Notes: generated by a model from the sequence alone, not told the origin. 64,000 bases of DNA from Misgurnus anguillicaudatus (GCF_027580225.2 NC_073346.2:8892001-8956000), one strand, 5' to 3'; positions 33,387 to 45,239 are shown, counted from the first letter of the stretch. Numbers and translations are program-made.

Positions 33387-35199
33387 ACAACTTTTAAATT
33401 AAGTAAAGTTCTAAAGTTCTTTTCTTCTAAATGTTGGTAAATATAGGTTTTAAATAGGCTGATACAGTCAATGTTATAGTGTCAGTTAGTGGCTTGATTT
33501 TTTTTACATTGCTGATAGAGATGTATTTGAAAGACCAACAGCACTAACAATGGTCTTGTATCACATTCCAATGTTTTATATCCCCTATTAAAGTTGGTTG
33601 TTTAAGCAAGCAAACTCAACTCTAGTTATAGCACGTGTGTTTTTGTTTTTTTCTAGGTGGCTATTTTGTTTTTCTCAAGAACAGCTTGCCATGAAAAATT
33701 TAGCGGTTGTTAAGTGACTAATGCATTTTTTCAGTCTCGAATGAGAGTGATAAAAAATTAACAATGGAAATAATTAATTTTGATCACAGGCCAAAGATCT
33801 AAAAACTTGTGTTGTGCTGAATTACTTACGTATTTATGCGGATGCGAATTCCTCAGTCGCCGACACCCAAAATAACGTAAGTGCGTGTTCTATAAATTCC
33901 TGAAGACTTTTAACTTATGTTCCTACATGTACTGTAGCGGTTACCACATGCTCCCCTGCACAGAGCGACGTTGAAAATTTAATTGTTTTTATTTTCAATT
34001 CAGCCTAGACATTTAATATGCATATTACCAGAGGTAAACAAGCATTCCTAGCAGTGTTTCATTTTGTAACTATTAATGTTTACCTTATTTCTGCCATGTC
34101 TCAGTGACACACTAACATGCTGCTTGTGTTCTCCCCTGGCTGCTTGAGTTGGCAGTACTCTTTGCTTAATTGTTATTTTCTATAGCTCATTTCGTGTGAT
34201 GTCATTGAGGTGAACATTTATGGAATGACTATTTACTTTACCTACTGTTTAATTTGGCAAAAAAAAAAAAACTAAATAAACAAACTCTAAAAGCAGAAAA
34301 AAAGTATATTTTATCAATGACACTTTTAAAGTCACTCATCAAGGAATAGTGCTCTGGACAGGCTATACATGTACATACTTTTAGCATTAGCTGAGTAGCT
34401 AAGCATCAAGATCATATATCCCAAAACACTGAGACTTCATCTCAGTCTCAATCTCGACCTCGTCCAATGCATCTTGACAACAAATGGATATAAGCAAGAG
34501 AATATGTTTCTCCTCACCCCACGCGTATTACTAATACATATTCTGTTGGTTGCATCGCATAAATACTTTAATAGACCTCCATTTGTATCTTGCAGCAAAC
34601 ATTTCGAGAGATATGAAATATATATTGTCGTTTGTAATGGCCCTGCGTGTCACGGTCTGCGGGGACGGCATTGTTCAGCGTAAGACAGAGTAAATTGAAA
34701 TGGTTTCTGTGGGGACTTGTCTGGGTACAAAGAAAATACATTTCATCTGACACTGTCGCTGTAATTATCCTCTCCTATTATCTTTTATAGAACAGCAAAT
34801 GAGTTCGGACCGCTATGAACGTGTCACTATGTTAACTGAGGCAAGAACTGCATCTTTTCCCCCCGAGATCAGATTTTCTGAAAAGCAGGTGAGGTCTTAC
34901 GGGGAGGACAGGCGTGTTTGTGTGCAACTTGTGATAGAAGCCTGTAAAATTCCTGTCCTCATCCAAAAAGCCCTGAGGTAAAAACATGGCATGTCACAGG
35001 ATGTCTTGAAACCAACAAATGGATTACAACTTTACCACAAGACTGGCTGTTTTAGCAAGCATGTCTTACATTTCTTGTACAACTTGAAACTAGATTCCAT
35101 GGTTGCTTGTGAAACATCTGCTCGGCTTGTCGCAGCTTTAGAAACAAAAGCAAACAGATTAAGGGCGAAGTATGGTCCATTTTTTACATGTACGTGAGG
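33387..35199. other. Unique sequence; one possible short exon
   Basis: No repeat ends recognised. At 34791-34888 a 98-bp stretch lies between a pyrimidine-rich TTTTATAG acceptor-like site and an AAAGCAGGTGAGG donor-like site. It begins with AACAGCAAATGAG and keeps one frame open, but the peptide is not recognised and chance is likely. Confidence 0.3.
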
Positions 35200-35337
35200 G
35201 GCCGTACAGCGTGCATGACGCAATTGTTGTCATCAGAAGAGCGAGCGTACTTTACACCATCAACATTTTTAAACCCTGTGTAAGGGAAGGTCGCACATGC
35301 GCCTAAAGGAAAATGTACCATATTTTCCGGACTATAA

Positions 35338-35720
35338 GGGGGCGTGCACACCAACGCTTTTACGCCCGCGGCCGGCGCATGTTTTCAAATGTTTCCAGTG
35401 GAAGCTCTGCGTTTTTCAAATAAGCCAGCAGCTAGCAGGTTTTTTCCGCGCTGAAAACCGGCGCTCTGCGTTTTTTTCGCGCTCGACGCTGAACATCCAG
35501 AGTTGAAAGAGATTCAACTTTGGGAGAAAAGCTCCGCTCGTAAATGTCAGTTCTCACACGGTCATCCAATCACAGTGGAGGAGAGGCGGGACATAGCAAC
35601 CAACCGGCTCACAGCTGAAGTATCAGAGCTACCAAAGCAGTCAGCTGAAAAACAGCTGGCATTCGGCGTCCTCAAGGCGTTTTCAGCCACATTTAAAAGT
35701 TTTGGTGTGTCCAGCCCCTT
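35338..35720. mobile_element. GGGGCGTGCACACC element inserted near the layer-2 end
   Basis: The left end GGGGCGTGCACACCAACGCT and the right end (complement) AAGGGGCTGGACACACCAAA are inverted. The interior has GCGTTTTTTTCGCGCTCGAC and paired AACGCCTTGAGGACGCC type sequence. It splits the left TIR of layer 2 between ACTATAA and TTAGTCAC. Confidence 0.7.
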
Positions 35721-36016
35721 AGTCACTCTGGAGTATTAGTCACATCAGTCAGTATATATATATATAACAGGGTTCTTGCAGGTTTCAACAAGTTAAATTT
35801 AAGACCAACACGACACATAGCCCTTTAGGAAGAAACTTCTGAAAATTGAAGCCCAAAAAGCTCGGCCTTCAACGTGATTCATGGAGACTTCAGTTAGTTC
35901 CTAGTGAGCCATTGAAAAACATTGAGTTAGAGGCAAAGAGCTGTGATTTTTCTTTATTAGTAGTCAAGAAATGCATTTATTTACAATATTTATATCTCAC
36001 ACTAATATGTGTAAGT

Positions 36017-36919
36017 GGGTGATTCTCACGAAACCATTGAAACACCACGGCAGTAATGATTTTAGCTTTAAAATGTGTAATATAGTAACATTAAAAAGCA
36101 TCAGAATTAACACAATACTGTGTTCCACCTGGCACAATGTGTGATTTCAACATCATAAATTTGATCTCATTTTCTGCTGAAATTCTCATTACAGCAATGT
36201 GTCCGGCTGTGTTTGAACATGCGTTATGTTTTAATTTAATCAAATTAACACAAAAATATTAAGAAAAAAAATAAATGGATGTTTTGCTAGACTACTTTAG
36301 ATGACAGAAAAATATTTACCAAATATTCATGTATAATAATAATGAAGAAAAATTAGGAAAATGATGTGTCCATGCCTGATGTTCTCATCCTCCGCAACAC
36401 TTTTTGAGAACAGTTTAAGCACACATACAGAATTTTAATAAAGTTTGATTTTGAGTGACCAAGCACATGGACCAGTTACTTCAAGATGGCTACCAGGTAA
36501 GATCATTTTTTACAGTTAATTTGAAATATTGTCTTGTCAGAATGCTTACACGACATTTTGATTATCATTACCGCAACAGATGCTTATTAAATGTTAATTT
36601 AATTAATAGAAGCATAATACTTTGATTTTAAATGCAGTTGCAGAATCTCCAAATTATGTTCTTTCAGGTTTGTCATGTCATTTTGAAAATATGTCAGTGT
36701 TGATGTTTTCTGACTGTTGCAGTAATGAGATTTTTTAGGACTCATTTTTTATATTATGTTACAAAAAGTGTTAAATGATAAGTAAAAGTTTTTAAATTAA
36801 TGTTCCCATTTACTCCAGACTTTGTTTTTCAATGTCTGGTGGGAAAAAAAGTAAATTTAAGCAATTTTTACATTTTTATGCTTGACATTTTTTAAACCAA
36901 GTTTTCGCGAGAATCACCC
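36017..36919. mobile_element. GGGTGATTCTC element, layer 4
   Basis: The 903-bp element has inverted ends GGGTGATTCTCACGAAAC and (complement) GGGTGATTCTCGCGAAAAC. AAGT flanks both sides (36013-36016 and 36920-36923). The interior is AT-rich and non-coding. Confidence 0.8.
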
Positions 36920-37071
36920 AAGTAGTATTTTTATAAAATTCTATCAACAATGTTTTTTGGCAAATAAAATCCACTATTATGAGATCAGTTAGTATGGTCA
37001 GCTGCTGGTTTGTGCCCAGTTTTACACTTTAAAGCTTTAAAATGCATCACACTGTGTAGTACGTAAGCTTA

Positions 37072-37299
37072 TGGGGTGGTTTCCCAGACAGGGATTAGAC
37101 TAGTTCTAGACTAAAATAAATGTAAGATCTGTCCAAACTGAAAACAACTTGCACCGACATATCTTAAAATACATCAAAATGCACACAAGTAATTTATAAA
37201 TTTTTTAGTAAGGCATGTTTGTTAAAACTAGTTATATTTCAAAATTAAACTAAGGCCTAGTCCTGTCTTAAACTAATCCCTGTTCGGGAAACCACCCCA
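37072..37299. mobile_element. TGGGGTGGTTTCCC-family MITE, intact copy
   Basis: The 228-bp element has inverted ends TGGGGTGGTTTCCCAGACAG and (complement) TGGGGTGGTTTCCCGAACAG. TTA lies on the left and TAA on the right. The related copy is at 10384-10650. Confidence 0.85.
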
Positions 37300-37645
37300 T
37301 AATGTTAATGCATGTTTATAATGTACAACTGACTGTGTCCCGTGTATATATCTTGTGCCTGTTTGATTTATAAATATACAAAGAACAAAAGATCACTTTC
37401 AATTATTATTAATCTCTAAAAGCATTAATATATGCATTTTATTAATACAAGTTAATAAATTAATTTATTGCATTTAATTGAATACAGAATCACAGAGCCA
37501 AAAACCCTCCACCCATACATTTTATTTACAGCCATCATCTTTAATAGCCTCTCTAATTACACAATAACAGATGAATCTGCATTAAGAAAATGAAATTTAC
37601 CATTAAAAGGCTTTTTGTGGTTTGTTAGGTTTTGCTAACGTTATA

Positions 37646-37904
37646 CGTTTCTCAATCCGAAGGCTGTATCCCCGAAGGGTCGCATTTCTAGGCTACATAC
37701 ATCATAAAGACTGTCTTATTTCAGAAGATTTATTTTTAAATCTACTTTAAAATGTTGATTATTATTATCTTAGTTAATCGTAAATGATTGTAATATGCTT
37801 ATGACTTGCGAATGTAATGCTCAGTTAATAAACTAGGCTTGATGACGTATGCAGCAGCCTGCCTATGCCACCTCCGGAGGCTACAGCTTTCGGATTGAGA
37901 AACG
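37646..37904. mobile_element. CGTTTCTCAATCCGAAGGCT MITE
   Basis: This 259-bp element has near-perfect inverted ends CGTTTCTCAATCCGAAGGCT and (complement) CGTTTCTCAATCCGAAAGCT. It is AT-rich inside. A similar CGTTTCTCAATTTCAAG stretch lies near 57056. Confidence 0.8.
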
Positions 37905-39160
37905 GCCTGGAGGGCTCTGATTCCCGCGCTATTCATTTAACTGTAACGCCTGAACCATTTGCGCTATCAAAAAAGTTTGAATTGTTCCTAAAAGAAGACA
38001 ATTGCGCTTTTTGGAAATATATGGTATATTACGGTACTTTCTTGCTTTCCGTCGGCTGCTGTTTGTGGAGAGCTGAAGGGGGAGCGCGTTAGGTTTGAGT
38101 GCAATGCAGCAGAGAGCAATAAAGTCTAAAATATAAAACTGTGAAACACTAAAGTTGACATGCTGTTGGTGGCACGTGACTCGACGGCCCGCCTGTTTAA
38201 GTTGATTTTCAATAAAGCAGTGTTGATTTTATTTAGCTTCAGGGTCCTCTATGTTTCAGAACCTGGCAAATGCTCAGGTAAGCCACGGGCTAGTAAGTTA
38301 AATTACGTTACTCCAAAAAAGATTTTTGCTTATGCAAAACTAAATTTAAGGATTGTTTCTCGACAAACCCATAGTATACAGTCAGATCACAACACCTGAA
38401 ATATGGCTTTGGCACGATTTGCGTGGATTATGACAAAGTGCGGAAGGTTTCTTTTTAGAGATACACCATCATACACTTTCTGCCACTGATTAAGTTAGTT
38501 CTTCAGCGTTTTAAATTACTATTTTATTTTCTGCGGACAACGCTTTTCGGGAATGAATGGAGGTAAGAAATTTAAGAGTTTGGTAAATTAAATTTAAGAC
38601 CTAGGATAAAAATCTGGGTGTTTTTAAGACTTTTTAAGGCCTTAAAAAACTATACGTCGGACTATACGTCGCGTTTATTTAGAAAATGAGAACAGCAGGC
38701 TGAATAGGTGTCTGTACATGTTTAAGTAACATAAACAGTTATTTACACGATACACAATAGCATACAGAACATACCTTGGAGGCTGAATAGGCTAAATTAA
38801 CACAACAAGCCAAATCAAGTTCAAAAAGGTCCCGAAGGTCTCATTCAACATCACTGAATCCATTGAATTACATAAATACTCTCGCGGCTGTACACTGTAA
38901 TGGTTTCTCTTGGTTTATATGAAATAATTTTGAGGTAAGTCGGCCCTGACTGTAAGTTTCAGGACCCGCCCAACTATGAAAAAAGTGTGACTTATAGTCC
39001 AAAAAATACGGTAGTATGTAGCCCAAAAAATGTATCGCATTTTGTCGCATTGCCCATGCGTCGAACATTTGTGTGCACATATGAGTGAAAGAAATGATAC
39101 TTTGCAAGGCTGTGCGTTCGACTGTACGTATGCTGTACGATCGCGTACACGTAAAACAAC

Positions 39161-39480
39161 AGACTCACTGTAAAAACAATTATGAAGAAATTACAGTATT
39201 ACTTGTAGCTCTTTGCCAGTAACTTACTGTAGACTGAAATGTATGTTATTAACTGGCAACAGTTTGTTTAAAGTTAAATGGACATTAAAAATTAACAAGT
39301 CTTTATCTTTACAGAATAAAACTATAAAATAACAGCCTCACGCAAAGCATTCTGGGAACCAGAATCTGAAGGGAAATAACAGAAAAAGGTTGATGAGGAT
39401 TTTTGGTTGCCAGAATGGCTGTTATTTTATAGTTTTATTCTGTAAGGTCAAATATTTGTTAATGTCACAGCTCCAACATG
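39161..39480. mobile_element. Palindromic ATAAAATAACAGCC MITE, copy 1
   Basis: The inner arms ACAGAATAAAACTATAAAAT and ATTTTATAGTTTTATTCTGT are inverted around AGCATTCTGGGAACCAGAAT. The flanking GGCAACAGTTTGTTTAAAGT block matches the host sequence of the nest at 45103-47240, giving its empty site. Confidence 0.8.
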
Positions 39481-40159
39481 TCAAAATCTTACTTCTGCAC
39501 CATGGCTCCAACAAGGATTTGAAGGAGGCTGGAAACAGCCTTTTGAATTTTAAAGAGTGTCCAATTTATTTAAAATGCAACTACAAATCTAGATTTCTTA
39601 TATAAACATGTTGTTATTGAAAAAAAAAAGAAAACAGTAATATAGTTTATCCACTACAAAGTTATCTGGACATCATTCATATGTGTTAACACTAAATCTT
39701 CCACTTGGAAAGGACTGACCCTACCCAATCTCTCTCTTAACCCCTGCGGGCTGCTGACAGACTGACAGAGGGGTGGGAGGAGGGGATTTGCACACCTGAC
39801 CCCTATTTGGGAAAGGCCAAGCGATGTGTGTTCTGGGCACAGGCAATAGCACATTGCCAAGGAAGGAAGGAGGTCAGTTTTGTCACTCAGCAAGTTTACC
39901 TCCCCCTACTGTGGTCTCCGAACACACATACGTGTTCTGGCACACGTGGTCTGTGATACACACAGACACACGTACATGTTCACAAACCCGCACAAACACA
40001 CACGGTTTGCCGTGGGCCTCATTACCCCCATATCTTAAACACACAGTGGCCCTGACCCCGGCAGTCAGGAATGAAAGCAGTTTGACACTGTGTCCAGCTA
40101 TTATCAGCCTCTTCTACTCTTCCTGTTGTTGCTATGTTTGTCAGTACTGTCCATCTGTT
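39481..40159. other. Unique sequence, no gene recognised
   Basis: CA-rich stretches (ACACACAGACACACGTACAT) lie at 39950-40010. No exon recognised. Confidence 0.4.
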
Positions 40160-40235
40160 TAGGGTGATAGGCTCTAGCCCCATGCGACCCTGCAGAAGAC
40201 AAATGGGTTTGAAGAATCGATGAATGGATATGTGT
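40160..40235 (+). mobile_element. HE1-like SINE 3' tail fragment
   Basis: GATAGGCTCTAGCCCCATGC, GACCCTGCAGAAGACAAATG, then GAATCGATGAATGGATATG is the tail shared by tRNA-derived fish SINEs. The head is missing, as expected for 5' truncation. Confidence 0.6.
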
Positions 40236-40360
40236 TTGTCAGTAGGGGATGATCTTCAAACCCTGTTACTGAATCTTTGTATTATAAACAACCATAAATT
40301 GAAGAGTTAATTTTTATAGAAATATCAGCATTAAACTTTCTTTCTTTAAAACATATAGTT

Positions 40361-40985
40361 AGGGGTGGCACAGTGGGTAGCACTGTTGTCACACAGCAAG
40401 AAGGTCCCCAGATTGAGCCCTGGCTAGATCAGGTGGCCCTTCCAATTCTATCTCATGGCAATTTGTACGGAGTTTACGATATGGCTTATTCGTACAACCA
40501 CATTTGCACATTTTTGTATGATTTGCTTTTGCCCGGTGACATTGTGGTTAGGGGCGAGGTTAGGGGTGGGGTCTGCTATTGTTTTTTTATGATAATTGTT
40601 CCTTTTTATACAATTAGCTTCATACAAATTAATACGAATTAGCCAACTCGTAAAATACGTTTCTTGTAAAATCTGTGAATGTTGCGAATTGAGCGTTGCC
40701 GCTAGAAACGCATGAGTTGAAAAATTTGAACTTTGGCGGAAAAACGCACCGCGTTAACCAATCATGAGCTTGCTCTAGTAGTGACGTTATTACAGGAAGT
40801 GAGCGGAGTCGCAGAAGCCCCTCCCATGAGGCAAATTTCTAGGTGAATGTCTCGATGACTAGAATTTCACGCACGAATGAAGCGACTGGCCTTTCTGAGA
40901 AGTTTGCATGTTCTCCCTGTGTCAGCATGGGTTTGCCCCGGGTACTCTGTGTGGATTAACTTGTGTATAGATTAACCAGTTCTCA
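40361..40985 (+). mobile_element. DANA-like tRNA-derived SINE, split
   Basis: The head GGGTGGCACAGTGGGTAGCA, CACAGCAAGAAGGTCCCC, GATTGAGCCCTGGCTAGATC (40361-40442) continues at 40887 as GAGAAGTTTGCATGTTCTCC and GCATGGGTTTGCCCCGGGTA. This is the order of the DANA/mermaid SINE of the zebrafish group. The Pol III A and B boxes are both in the head. The distal part of the body is missing. Confidence 0.7.
40443..40886. mobile_element. Composite insertion in the SINE
   Basis: The flanks TGGCCCTTC (40434-40442) and TGGCCTTTC (40887-40895) match at 8 of 9 bases. The insert carries the ATTCGTACA block and the CTTCCTGTAAT block also seen at 11455-11900, the second in opposite orientation. Clear terminal inverted repeats are not visible. 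Confidence 0.55.
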
Positions 40986-41366
40986 CCATGAATATAGCCA
41001 TTGAATATAGCAATGGCGTTAAGAATAAACAAGCAAACAAAAACATATAGCTCACCACTGAGCATATGGTTTGTATTGCCAAAAAACAGCCCAGTCTCAC
41101 AAAATTACATACCTATAGTCACATCATTTTTTGATTCTTTTTCGTGATACTGTCACAAATTTCCAAGTTTTTTTGTGATCGTATCACAAATTTCTGTTTA
41201 TGTGTCATTGCCATGTCTTGTTTCTTACCATTGTTGCTTCGGTTTAGGGTTAGATTTACATAAAATTACATCCTTACTCAAACAAAACTTTAACCCTAAC
41301 GCCAGGCAACAATGGTTTAAAAATCAGAAAATGAATCAGAAAAAAATAGTATAAACCAATACTTAA

Positions 41367-41990
41367 AGGGGTGGTTCAATAGTATTTCATGCATTCTGAC
41401 TTATTAACACAGTTATAGAGTTGTTTCCTCATGCTAAATGTAGGCAAAGTGTCAAAAAAGAAGTTGGGCGTGTTACAGAGTATTTCTGTGCCAAATGCAC
41501 TTCGCCAGGGTTCGTACAAGTTTGGGAAAGTTTTTTTTTCGATTACTGGTCCAGCTGACGTTTCAGGGGTTTCTATACGTATCACTTCTTTATATGGGCA
41601 CTTCCCCCGGAAAACCCCGCCCACCCGTCAATCAGCGGGAGGCGCTAGAACTTGCAAACATCACATCACGCGACACAGATTTGTTTAATTTCAAAACTCA
41701 ACAATGGCACGAAAGAAGAAGTGTGTTTTTGGATGTAAGGAGAAGAAAGCCAGCCTTATGGAAACAATGGATATTATTTGTTTATCCGGGGTAGCAGCTG
41801 AGTTTTCATTGTGTGTTTGATGCGCTGGATTTTCCCAACCAGGTCATGAGTTGCCTGCCGTAAGTAAGACTTCTGTCTTATGTTGGAAACAGGCGCATGC
41901 ATATTATATAAATGACACGAACATGTAGTGAATTATAAGTTAAACAGTGTTGTATAGTGTTCATGACTCGTACTCGCTCCTCCCGCGGTA
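41367..41990 (+). mobile_element. Kolobok-like element, 5' portion
   Basis: Right after TTAA (41363-41366) the insert begins AGGGGTGGTTCAATAG, similar to the AGGGGCGTG end at 45141. It contains a THAP-type exon relic at 41704-41863. No matching right end is visible, so the element is truncated and its right boundary is a guess. Confidence 0.5.
41704..41863 (+). pseudogene. THAP zinc finger exon relic
   Basis: The ATG sits in a good context (CAACAATGG). The first codons give MARKKKCVFGCKEKKASL, with a C-x3-C pair like the start of a THAP finger. A frameshift follows, and the other frame then reads WKQWILFVYPG, an in-frame TAG at 41792-41794, and QLSFHCVFDALDFPNQ. The W...PG segment and an aromatic-rich C-x-F region are the order seen in THAP domains of fish Kolobok-type transposases. 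The expected C-x2-H ligand pair is not preserved. TGCCGTAAGTAAG at the end resembles a splice donor, so this was probably exon 1. Broken by one frameshift and one stop, it is not functional. Confidence 0.5.
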
Positions 41991-42110
41991 GTAATTCCGC
42001 CTTCTTCATTTTTTTGTACATTTTGTACACTCACACGGAAATTCGTGACAGTATCACGAAAAAGAATAAAATAATACATAACTATAGGTACATAATTTTG
42101 TGAGACTGGG

Positions 42111-43625
42111 TAGCAAAAAAATGTAGTACTTTTAACCCTGTTACTTTCAGCTCTTACCTTTCATGCCAAGATTACTTCAGGTTGAGATGGTACGATGTGA
42201 GTTGTTAACACCAAATTTTTCTAATATAATTCCTAAAATTCTTTGAAAAATGTACTTTCAAAATCACCTTATCGCATGAAAAAGGCGCCCGATTCATAGC
42301 ATGCATCACAAACACCTGCGCAAGTACGCACACATGCACACACTCTTTCCCTGACAGGACCTCTTACATGCTCTTTCATCATTTGACAAGAATCAGATTG
42401 AGCTGGGGCTGGAAAGTATTGCTCTGATCGGACTGGGGCCACCGAGAGGTTATCTTGCACCGTGGCCAGCCCCACCACGCAATCTCCCTTCTGCTCTCTT
42501 CACAACCTTTATCTAAAGCTTCTTTGATTGGAGGCCCGAACTCAGTTTATAGGGCCGAGAGAACCAAACCGTCATCCCGGACCCGACAGGCAGCCTGCCG
42601 CTGATAAATGAGGCCGGTTGCCGTACCTTGCCGTGGCTCGGAGAGTGGTGTCTGTTCTGTTTTCTTTTCCGACACGAGCCTGTTGCATTCCGTCCAAGTC
42701 ACGTGGGTGCCGTCTTTTATGTTCCGTCCCAACAAACATTACCCCAGCCCCTGCAGATCTGCCTTGACCTTGATGACAGGTCTGCAGGACAGGTACAGTA
42801 TCCGATAAGATGATGAAGGTTCTATCTAGTGTCCGAAGCTCTCCGAGATTAAGACGAGAGAGCATGGCAGGGAAGATAGAAGCGCCACCCTTCGATTTGG
42901 CCTGATAATCTCTTTATCCCGCTGTGATAAGTATATATTGGATCGGTATGGTCTGACTGGAGGCTGTCTGGTGAAACACACAGGGGATGGATAACGTTAC
43001 AGTTAAACACTTAGTGCCAGCTGCCAAGATGAATGCATCTAAAGGCAGAGGGAGCCAGACACATCCACTGTGATGGATATTGCACTAATGGAGGAGATGC
43101 GAGGGGGAGGGTGGTGAGGGATGCTGCTGGACCGGTAGCTAAAGGTTAATACATCTTCGAGGGAATATTGTATGGCAGGGACGGTGATCTCTTCATAACT
43201 ATCCGGTCTATTTCCATTAAGCCATTTTACCCATCGGCAAAGGGAGGGAGAGAAAGCCAGAGACATCGAGGGACCTAATCGTTTTAAAAACCCTCTGTGG
43301 CAGTCAGGTTTATCACACTCCATTGAACTTTCATTTTATTTGATGAGTTAATGGAGTGGTATAATGTTAACAGTGGGAAATATGCAGCACTTTGGATCTG
43401 AATGTATTAATAAAATGGGATTAATATTCCTCCAACGGATGGGATTTCAAATGAAAATTACGTGTGATTTCAGTGCTATACAGACAATTTAAGTCCTAAT
43501 ATGTTATTTGTAAGAATTAATACATAAAACTGAGCTAGTTCTGTCTATCGTGATTCGTGTGTATCAAATATTCTTAAAAAATTATCATATTTTTCAGGCC
43601 CTGCAATAAGGAGGCCACTAAAGTC
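42111..43625. other. Unique sequence, candidate regulatory DNA
   Basis: No exon recognised. 42290-43330 is high-complexity (GGAGGCCCGAACTCAGTTTA, CTTGACCTTGATGACAGGTC, CGGCAAAGGGAGGGAGAGAA) and repeat-free, with overlapping ORFs of up to 97 codons on both strands. It may be conserved non-coding DNA. Confidence 0.3.
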
Positions 43626-43633
43626 CTCTATAG

Positions 43634-43888
43634 CAGTGTTTCTCTGGGGGCCCTGAAATGGTGCCAGGGGGGCCCTGGTCTAATGACATTTTATAAAATA
43701 AATTAATTTATTAAGTTTTATTTAACAGGGTTATTAACCAACAACACTACATTGCATAATTTAATGTTTTGTTTAATTTACATTTTAAGATTTGGTATGT
43801 TTTATGTCATAAAAATTTTTTAGGGGGCTACGAATGGATGCACCATATACAAAGGGGGTCGCACACCGATAAAGTTTGAGAACCACTG
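43634..43888. mobile_element. hAT MITE (CAGTGTTTCTC family), complete
   Basis: The 255-bp element has ends CAGTGTTTCTC and (complement) CAGTGGTTCTC. CTCTATAG flanks both sides exactly (43626-43633 and 43889-43896), an 8-bp duplication. It has no coding capacity. A fragment of the same family is at 21008. Confidence 0.9.
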
Positions 43889-43896
43889 CTCTATAG

Positions 43897-45102
43897 TAAA
43901 GTCTACTCATATATCAATAAGAATTGTAAAAAATTGGGGCAGGTAAATAAATTGTCACTTTATTTGCGTGACAGGTCATAAAAAACAAATTAAAAACCAC
44001 GTATGTTGCATGCAATTCACTATAGCCTATTTTAATATTTGGGAATATATATTTTCATATTTTATTAGGGTCTTTTATAAGGTTACAATACGTAGGGCTA
44101 CGTAGCAACGTAACTTACGTGATGCCCTTAAACCTTTGACCTCACGTCATGAAAGCGCCAAGCAGCTCCCGAAATAAAGGTGACGATTGAAGATGAGGTG
44201 CAGGGACATTAAGGTCTGGAATTTAGATAATTAAAAAAAAAGGTCAAGCTGCTAAATCTAATGTAGAGGTATTTAACGTGATAGTTTATCTATACAAATG
44301 CTGTGAATGTTGAAAATGTGTATCATTGTCCTACTGTATCTTGTTATTAATATGACCATGCTGGTTTGGATCAGCGTATGTTGTTGCCAGCTTACATTGC
44401 GATGTGATCTACTGGCTGTTTCCAAGCACTTTTAGGCTGAAATAAAGCCGGTTTTCACTTACATTACAATACTTAGCATGTCTATTTAATGGTCACGGGG
44501 CGAGTTGTAAAAGTAGATGCAGTGATGCGGGGCGGGCCAAGTAATTTCATAAAAGCGGGACCCGCAGGTTGGAAAAAACCGACCTGCGCATCATTATTGT
44601 GCATGTAATAAATAGAGAGCTCAGATGCAAAACCCTCTAATGCTGCATACACACCAGCTGCGGTAGAGGCATGAAGCGTGAGTGATTTCAATGTTAAGTC
44701 CAGTGTTTCCCATATATTCATTTATCTGTGGCGGGTCTGACATGTTTTCTTGTAAATTGTAATTTTTCTATTAGGCTCTTATGTTAAGGTTAATTTCACT
44801 TTATTGGCAATGAAAAATATATTATGCCTAGTCACTTTATTTCATTGGTTTTTAACACATTTGCAGTCTTTTGATGCAAAACCCTGTAAGTACATACAGA
44901 AATCTTCACTTCTAAAAAAGTCTCCACCTTCACTGTTCTTTCTGAATAAAGGTAAAGGTTTGAAAAAAATCGGTCAACATCCTAATATATTTGGTAAACC
45001 TCATATAAACGGTGAAACTCTTGCACCTTGACATATGCGTGCCATCGTTTATGCAGTTCTTTTTCGGTGCACTTTGAGGACTTTGCTAAAAAATAAGATT
45101 TA
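43897..45102. other. Unique sequence with decayed repeat pieces
   Basis: GAGTGATTTCAATGTTAAGT (about 44680-44699) and neighbours match in reverse the end of the 11455-11900 composite repeat. CAGTGTTTCCCATATATTCA follows, a common fish hAT end. No exon recognised. Confidence 0.4.
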
Positions 45103-45239
45103 AATTTGTTATTTATTGGCAATGGTTTGTTCAAAGTTAAAGGGGCGTGTTGCAGGTTAACCACCACTGTCGATTAATTGGTACATAAATCACTCAAGAT
45201 ATGTACATCATTTTTAAAATGTCTCAAAAATGGTCTTAA

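Larger units (their letters stand above)
35768..38655. mobile_element. AATTTAAGACC element, layer 3
   Basis: The left end CAGGGTTCTTGCAGGTTTC...TAAATTTAAGACC and the right end AAATTTAAGACC...TTTTTAAGACTTTTTAAGGC share the AAATTTAAGACC motif typical of a fish interspersed repeat. It lies inside layer 2 and contains the three MITEs at 36017, 37072 and 37646. Exact boundaries are uncertain. Confidence 0.5.
35318..39011. mobile_element. CCGGACTATAAG transposon, layer 2 of the nest
   Basis: The ends CCATATTTTCCGGACTATAA and (complement) CCGTATTTTTTGGACTATAA are inverted. The left flank ends in TA and the right flank begins with TA. Comparison with the empty site at 5013-5306 (ATGTAGTATGTAG) supports a TA duplication. 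No transposase frame is recognised, and much of its length is later insertions. Confidence 0.7.
35200..39170. mobile_element. GTCCATAAAGTTCGG-family element, split by the nest
   Basis: The flanks (CATCAGAAGAGCGAGCGTAC...AGGTCGCACATGCGCC on the left, GTATGTAGCCCAAAAAATGT...CGTACACGTAAAACAACAGA on the right) together match the reverse complement of the 5013-5306 copy. They are separated by a 3.7-kb insertion at 35318-39011. This is the outermost and therefore oldest layer. Confidence 0.7.
41090..42110. mobile_element. CCCAGTCTCAC inverted-repeat element with nested insert
   Basis: Ends of about 75 bp are inverted: CCCAGTCTCACAAAATTACA with TTTTTCGTGATACTGTCAC, and the mirrored TGTGAGACTGGG end at 42110. 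Flanks GCCAAAAAA and GCAAAAAAA suggest an 8-9 bp duplication. The interior has the GCAACAATGG palindrome type also found at 6416-6833. A Kolobok-like 5' portion begins at 41367. Confidence 0.65.

Noticed and set aside
35310..39020. 8-bp duplication AAAATGTA/AGTATGTA suggesting a hAT
   Set aside because: Comparison with the uninterrupted copy at 5013-5306 shows that only TA is duplicated. The rest is host sequence.
40361..40447. Possible tRNA gene
   Set aside because: It matches the DANA-like SINE head and continues into the SINE body.
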